A stretch of 64,000 nt of DNA, from assembly GCA_951640165.1 (NCBI GenBank), contig OX621242.1, forward strand, positions 38,521,501 through 38,585,500. The letters run 5' to 3'. How positions within the stretch are numbered: the stretch's first letter is position 1; each line of letters starts with the position of its first letter. A program made the position numbers and the translations under genes. Below are positions 58,930-64,000 of this stretch, in pieces. Source of the stretch: Pseudoips prasinana (lineage: Eukaryota > Arthropoda > Insecta > Lepidoptera > Nolidae). The notes under the pieces were generated by a model that had not been told where the DNA came from, did not search any database, and was given only the letters and a program-made list of their open reading frames with translations.

Positions 58930-59250
58930 TCTATACATATAATAAAACCGTAGGAAATTCAAAACTGTACATTGAATATTCTTTTAAAATAATAGTTGGG
59001 GCGTAATCTACAATCGATGTTTAGGCCAAAAATATAGTTTTTAGAATTTTTGTCTGTGTGTCTGTTTGTCTGTGTGTATGTCCGGGCTAAACTCAAAAAG
59101 TACTGCATGGATCTACTTTAAATTTTGCATGAATATTACTAAGAGGTCGAGCCCACATATAGGCTACATATTATCACGCTATCACTTACGGGGGAGGAGC
59201 TATGATAATTTATAAAATTTAACGCGGGTAAAACCGGGGGGCACAGCTAT
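58930..59250 (+). mobile_element. Non-autonomous Helitron with altered 3' end
   Basis: A|TCTATACATATAATAAAA to ACCGGGGGGCACAGCTAT. The usual CTAG is CTAT and one base of the CCGCGGGG hairpin is changed (CCGGGGGG). Otherwise it is like 31499-31818. Confidence 0.85.
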
Positions 59251-59500
59251 TAAGTAATTAAAACTAAAACATGTGCCAAACAGAGTGAAACATATTATTT
59301 TTAAGAAGTAATACGATTACTTTAAAATATAGTAAAAAAAAAATTGTCCATATGAATAGCATTTATTATAACTGACAGATACACATAGGATGAAGATTTT
59401 TTTTTCAGCTCAGTAGGCAAGGTGGCCTGTAACATGCGCCCCTTAGTTTTTTTTAGTTGACTGCCTCTTTGTTCTTACGGTAGCGTATTCAATATATAGT

Positions 59501-59730
59501 GGGACCCTGGGTTCAAAGCCCGGGTTGGAGAAAAAAGTAATTTCTGGGATTATTATCAGCTGGAAGTCTGGTAGCTGGCGGACGCGTAGGACGAGTAAAA
59601 CCGTCGGACCTGTACCATATTAGCCATCGGATTATGGGAGTGATAGAATAGAAAGTGCCCTGTGTTTGTGCACTATAGTAAGTCCCACTCAGATGGCTAG
59701 TCACGATTGAGATTAGGAGGACTTGAGGCG
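59501..59730 (+). repeat. tRNA-derived SINE, family III, head truncated
   Basis: B box GGGTTCAAAGCCCGGG and body AGCTGGAAGTCTGGTAGC, to TTAGGAGGACTTGAGG. Confidence 0.75.
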
Positions 59731-60140
59731 TCGCTCGCAACTATTATCTAGTGGACCAATTAACACCTTCTCGACTAACTGTGAACGTGATAACAAACAG
59801 ATCATCAACATGGCAGTGTCAACACGCAAAATGTGTGTGGAGTGTTGAGATAAGGATAAATACAATATGTAGTAAAAATATTAGACTTAAACTAGATAAT
59901 TAAACATAATCTCTTGACAATAGCTTGATACGAGCTAGCTAAATATCATTGCTATAATAAAATAAATTTTATAAATGTTTTCATACAATGTGTACCTAAA
60001 TATCTATGTTACTTGAAATAATAATGTATACAACTATATTACTACAAACATGTTCTGACTATTTACAAGCGCTTTTTTAAAGTCTACGTGGATACCTTAT
60101 TTATTAACCTTTTTTATTTTATTTTATTTATTTTAAAAGG
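59731..60140. other. No gene recognised
   Basis: AT-rich non-coding DNA. Confidence 0.4.
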
Positions 60141-60228
60141 TTATATTGTTGCAATCTAATAACCTTACTCCACACTCGGAGTCTTGAGATAAGGTTATTA
60201 GATTGCCACAATATTGCCGTACGACTGA
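60141..60228. repeat. Imperfect hairpin, about 38-bp arms
   Basis: TTGCAATCTAATAACCTTA at the left is mirrored by TAAGGTTATTAGATTGCCAC at the right. The pairing continues with mismatches towards a CTCGGAGTC centre. Confidence 0.85.
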
Positions 60229-60334
60229 CTGCCTAGCACAGTAATATATAGCGGCATATTTCAGAAAAAGATTGGGGGTAAAAAAGAAACACTTTTTAAC
60301 CGAGGTTTCTATTTTGATATCACAAACCCGTATT

Positions 60335-60571
60335 ATGACCAAAGAAGTATACCTGGCCTGTGTGAATGGAACAACTGGAAGGGGAAGACCTCGTCGAACA
60401 TTCTCTGACCAAATCGGAGACGTTCTCAAGAAAGGGCAGGTCAGAAGTACCCTAAACCGGCGAGCATGTATGAAGAATATAATGACAGTAATCGAGGCAA
60501 AATACGTGTGCAAAGATCGTGACAAATGGAAATCCGTTGTCTCTGCCTACCCCTCTGGGAAACAGGTGTGA
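60335..60571 (+). pseudogene. LINE C-terminal fragment
   Basis: The frame reads [20 protein letters not shown], then [20 protein letters not shown] and [13 protein letters not shown] before the stop. This Arg/Lys-rich tail (RACMKxxM...EAKxVCKDR...SVVSAYPxG) is a recurrent end of lepidopteran LINE polyproteins. Only the C-terminus is left. The same tail is broken at 21455-21582. Confidence 0.85.
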
Positions 60572-60954
60572 GTCTATGTATGTATATATGTAAACCCGTA
60601 TTATCTTGAATCCATAGAAACAAAATCATTTATACTTACCAAAAATTGTGTCTTGTTCAAAATTGATCGCCTGGCTACCCCAGTTATACAGAAATAGTGC
60701 GTCCCTAAAGGTAAACATCGGTGCTATAGTAATTTATGATACCTGGTCCTACGTGCCAATTGTGTTTTACTTTACAAGAATATGTTGTTGATAGCAGAAT
60801 TATTTAGAGCAGGACGTGGACGGATTGTTACTTTGTTATCTTTATTTTTGCTGCATGGCTGGCAGCAAAGAATATCACCATATCATTTCGTCCCTCGAGG
60901 GGCATAGAATTCGACCCGAGGGTAGAGAACTGGCAACAGTGTCTCTCTGTTTAC
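60572..60954. other. No gene recognised
   Basis: Non-coding DNA. Confidence 0.4.
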
Positions 60955-61100
60955 CATGACTATCATATAGAGATCGCCAACCCGTCTGCCAAGCGTAGCG
61001 ATTATGGCATATCCCTCTAAATTATGGACACACCTGTATTGTGGAAATATTTTAGGGAGACCTTTGCCCAGCAGCGGACGTCATTTGGCTGACATAAACC
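60955..61100 (-). repeat. Dispersed repeat family V
   Basis: CGCCAACCCGTCTGCCAAGC, CGATTATGGCATATCCCTCT and CCAGCAGCGGACGTCATTTG match the family on the minus strand. Confidence 0.7.
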
Positions 61101-61289
61101 CCAATAGAAATGGCAATGAAACATAGTACGACAAGTCTACTTAGGTTAAGACGCACAGGTGCATTTTCTGCTGTAGTTATATCAACGAATGGCAGACGAC
61201 ATAGTTTAATTATTACACTATATATTATACTTCCACTTAATGTATTCTGTAATAGAATTGATTCCAGTTGCTTATAAATAAATAAAAAT

Positions 61290-61430
61290 TGGGACTACTG
61301 ACACACTGCCATCTGATCCCAAACTACGTAGAGCATTTATTATACCAACCAGACACCTGATAAACAAACATTATATATTTATAAATACATCCATATTGTA
61401 GACAAATTACACTCGAACAGAACGAATAGA
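61290..61430 (-). repeat. SINE tail and body, family II
   Basis: CTGCCATCTGATCCCAAACT, AACCAGACACCTGATAAAC and AAATTACACTCGAACAGAAC. Confidence 0.7.
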
Positions 61431-61434
61431 TAGC

Positions 61435-61620
61435 TAGACTTTATTGCACCAAATCAGCATATCGTAACATGAATTTATTTAAACTTTAAGGTACGCAAAC
61501 GTCGGTCTCGTCGCCAATGTAACAATCTCTCCCAAACAACCGTAGGATGAACCAAAGCACTGCAGGGAGACAAAGTGATAGTTGGCAGTGCATCTACTAA
61601 TATAAATTTACATATATACG
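61435..61620 (-). repeat. LINE 3' UTR, (TCTA)n tail
   Basis: The reverse complement of the type at 41470: ACTTTATTGCACC, TCTCCCAAACAACCGTAGGA and CTGCAGGGAGACAAAGTG. It is inserted in, or adjacent to, SINE sequence. Confidence 0.65.
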
Positions 61621-61634
61621 AATTATCGTGTTCA

Positions 61635-61705
61635 TCATACAAATATTTGTCCCTGGTGGGAATCGAACACACGACCTCTAGCTTAGCAGTCAGGGTCACT
61701 AACTA
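61635..61705 (-). repeat. tRNA-like SINE head
   Basis: Minus-strand B box GTGTTCGATTCCCACC. With the body piece at 61290-61430 it may form one SINE split by the LINE tail. Confidence 0.55.
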
Positions 61706-61728
61706 CCAACAGGTGTTTTTTTTTAGAC

Positions 61729-61883
61729 AACGGTACTTTACAAACATATAATAGACGGACACAAATTAAATCCAGACTCAGAACAACTATTTATCGGTCA
61801 CATAAATAGTTTTCCGGCGCAGGACTAGAACCCGCGACACGACGCGACGAGGCGACTGTCTTAGCCGCTGCCACACGTGCAGT
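61729..61883 (-). repeat. tRNA-derived SINE, family IV
   Basis: GCACGTGTGGCAGCGGCTAA and a B box (GGGTTCTAGTCC) on the minus strand, with the tail ACTTTACAAACATATAATAG. Confidence 0.8.
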
Positions 61884-62189
61884 GCAGTTATATAATAATG
61901 ATGATTTTTTATTAAATGTCGGCTAAGATCACCAAATATAAATAAACCCCTGGTTATAACCAGGACACGTCAATAAGATCGCGAGGCTGATACCCGACAC
62001 GCGCTAATTCCGAACTGCCGTGCTACGAGATATATTACCTACCAACCTACTCGATAAATCTCGGTCGGAAAAACTACGTGTAATAAAAATACTGATACAA
62101 ATAAAATGATAAAGTTTTCATTTAAAAGTAGGTACAAGAAGTTACTTCACATTTCATATTTTTTACGTACTATTAGATACTATTACTCA
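61884..62189. other. No gene recognised
   Basis: Non-coding DNA. Confidence 0.4.
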
Positions 62190-62469
62190 CGGCACGAAGC
62201 GGGATATGGCCGCTTTTAAAATTGACCACTGTAGCTGGGAAAAGCTCACTGAAAATAGAGTTGAATGGCGCAAACGTGTATTGGAGGGTCGTAAGATCTG
62301 TGATGAAGCCTGGTTCGGAGTACTTGCTGATAAGAAACAGAAGCGACATGAAAGCGGCTCGGCACCAACCACCGCAAACTGCTCTTGTCAGGCCTGCGGC
62401 AGGCTATGTCGCTCTCGCATCGGTTTGTTTAGCCACCAAAAGAAATGTCTCTCAGACAATGCGCCGTAA
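62190..62469 (+). pseudogene. LINE C-terminal fragment with zinc-finger tail
   Basis: In frame from KRDMAAFKIDHCSWEKLTEN through NRVEWRKRVLEGRK to CQACGRLCRSRIGLFSHQKK, then a stop at 62467. The C-x2-C...H-x4-C pattern with CRSRIGLFSH is the usual last domain of several LINE polyproteins. The RT itself is absent. The frame is intact for its length. Confidence 0.85.
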
Positions 62470-62526
62470 ATCATCTGTAACAGATGCAAAGGCCATATAT
62501 ATATGAGAGGTATATATTTAAGAGAG

Positions 62527-62830
62527 ATAGGGCATAGCGTTCACTCGCTCAAAGACCAGCCTGACTGGGGAAGTACCTCCACCTTACAGAAGACATTGCT
62601 TAATAATAACATTAATTAATAATTTTAATATTGTGTTTCCGATTGTGAGTAAGGTCGCCAGAGCTCATTGGGGTGGGGGGAATGGTCAACAAGCAACACT
62701 TGTTTGCTGACTCATAAAGGCCGGCAACGCACCCGCGACTCCTCTGGTGTCACGAGTGTCCATGGGCGGCGGTGACCACTTACCATCAGGTGACCCACTT
62801 GCCCGTTTGTCACCCGCTGATATATATGAA
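62527..62830 (+). repeat. LINE 3' end, CCATCAGGTGACCC family
   Basis: GGGCATAGCGTTCACTCGCT, TCCACCTTACAGAAGACA, CCATGGGCGGCGGTGACCAC and CTTACCATCAGGTGACCCAC match 53262-53575 (minus) and part of 47880-48058. Confidence 0.8.
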
Positions 62831-63229
62831 AAACAAAACTATTTACTATTACCGTTAAATATCGTGCAGTTTCATTTTTTTTACATGAGTTTTACAGTAA
62901 GCCTGTGGTACTTTCACTGCTTTACCAGGCAAGACCTTTATATATTTACGTGTTTCTTGTTTTTGTTTAATGTCTGTGCTTACTAACATAGTCGTAAGTT
63001 TCGACTAACAATCTTGTTGAGTTTTGGTTACTCGTATAAAGAAAAATTCTATTCTATTCTAATAAAGGTGAGCCTAGTCTAAAAAAAATTACAAATTAAG
63101 TACCCGTGCTGGAAAACACCCCCTTTGGGCTTCGAACCTGGCTCTGGACGGATGCCAGTTAAGTCAACGCTACGTCTCATGTACTACGAAAACTACTCTT
63201 GCTGCCTATATAGTTAAAGTCGCTGGATT
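62831..63229. other. No gene recognised
   Basis: AT-rich. A tRNA-like B-box scrap (TGGGCTTCGAACCTGGC) is near 63126. Confidence 0.4.
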
Positions 63230-63640
63230 TATTTTTAATAATAGCAAGGCAAACGTGCAAGCCTGTCATTTGATGGTAAGTACTCACCACCGTCCATGGA
63301 CACCTGGAACACCAGAGGGTCTTTGAGAAAGGAATAGGTTCGCTGTCTGAAGGTTTCCATGTCGTACTGGATTGAAAATACCTCCGCAGTTAATGATTTC
63401 AGTGCGCGGTAAAAAGTTTCCTGTGAAAGGCATGGTGGTAGATGACCATTCATCCAAGGCCAGACGGTATGTGTTGGAACATGGCAGCTGATATAAGTTC
63501 GGATACGTCCTCAGAACACTCTCCGTGATAAATTTGGTAAAGGACACATAGAGACACCACGTCACCCCGCAGGTCAAGATGATAAAACCAAACAGTGGGA
63601 CACGCATCGCGTCGCTAAAGGTGATTCGAGCTACGCGACG
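63230..63640 (-). pseudogene. Degenerate LINE C-terminus
   Basis: One minus frame reads LDEWSSTTMPFTGNFLPRTE and ends SGVPGVHGRW. A shifted frame reads VFSIQYDMETFRQRTYSFLK. Together they follow the known order LDxWxST...FLPRT...YDMxxFKxRxYSFL...HGR. At least one frameshift is present. Confidence 0.8.
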
Positions 63641-63699
63641 TAGAATGCGACAAAAAGGAAGAAGTTGAATCCCTATCAAAGCGTATCACTTGCTATGGC

Positions 63700-63770
63700 G
63701 GTAACTTTACTAATATTATACAAAAACGTTGTTACTAATATTATACAAAAACGTTATTATACAAAAAAGT
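63700..63770. repeat. Short tandem repeat, unit about 25 bp
   Basis: TTACTAATATTATACAAAAA plus CGTTG occurs twice, with a partial third copy (TTATACAAAAAAG). Confidence 0.85.
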
Positions 63771-64000
63771 ATCAATATTCAATATTGCACGTGCCTAGAC
63801 GTGCCCTCGCCTCGTAGCTGCTGGACTGTTGCACCAGCCACTTGCCAGAACGAATCTGAAGCAGTTCTCTGCCATATGTCGACTACCCAAATTATATAAC
63901 GATATTTGCGGAGAAGTCGACATTTTCAATAACAGATTGTCCACCTATAAAAAAATATGTTTTGATATTATTAAGTAATTTTAATTTTAATTGTTTTATC
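63771..64000. other. No gene recognised
   Basis: Non-coding end of the window. Confidence 0.4.

Overview
This window is AT-rich eukaryotic nuclear DNA, almost certainly from a moth or butterfly. The evidence is a cecropia-like mariner, Helitrons bounded by A|TC...CTAG|T, LINE tails built on stems such as CGATAAGACCGCC, tRNA-headed SINEs sharing one tail, and dispersed repeats of a kind I associate with lepidopteran genomes. I find no convincing host protein-coding gene. Nearly everything recognisable is a mobile element or its remains, so the window reads as an intergenic or intronic transposon graveyard with a few very young insertions.

Positions 1-16656 hold a near-identical tandem duplication with a 7731-bp unit. 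Copy A (1-7635) is cut at its left end by the window edge. Copy B (7636-16656) differs by two substitutions that I could find and by one 1290-bp insertion: a full-length mariner plus its TA duplication. The empty site in copy A fixes the mariner ends exactly. Each copy also carries a LINE 3' end, a 5S-rRNA-like SINE, tRNA-derived SINEs, two small inverted-repeat elements and an RTE tail.

Positions 16657-24300 contain non-coding DNA, a 5'-truncated LINE whose reverse transcriptase frame is open for about 593 codons (minus strand), a 171-bp long inverted repeat, a truncated LINE flanked by a visible 15-bp target duplication, and a perfect 29-bp hairpin. Positions 24304-26813 (minus) hold the best gene of the window. 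It is a two-exon DDE_Tnp_4-type transposase of about 701 residues with a Cys2-Cys2 zinc knuckle split by the intron and a C-terminal SWIM finger.

Positions 27300-41400 hold a tandem pair of Helitrons, an (AT)n tract, several LINE tails and SINEs, and a decayed LINE joined to a tail that the SINEs also carry. They also hold a second mariner (ORF intact at 339 aa, 5' terminal repeat cut) and a 2.28-kb Helitron with an internal tandem array. Positions 41400-64000 are a mosaic of SINEs, Helitrons, MITEs and RTE/LINE 3' ends, including an apparent twin-primed RTE insertion.

The two mariners fit together. One has both terminal repeats but a stop codon before its third catalytic Asp. The other has an intact transposase but a broken 5' end. 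They differ at three sites by eye, so mariner has been active very recently in this lineage.
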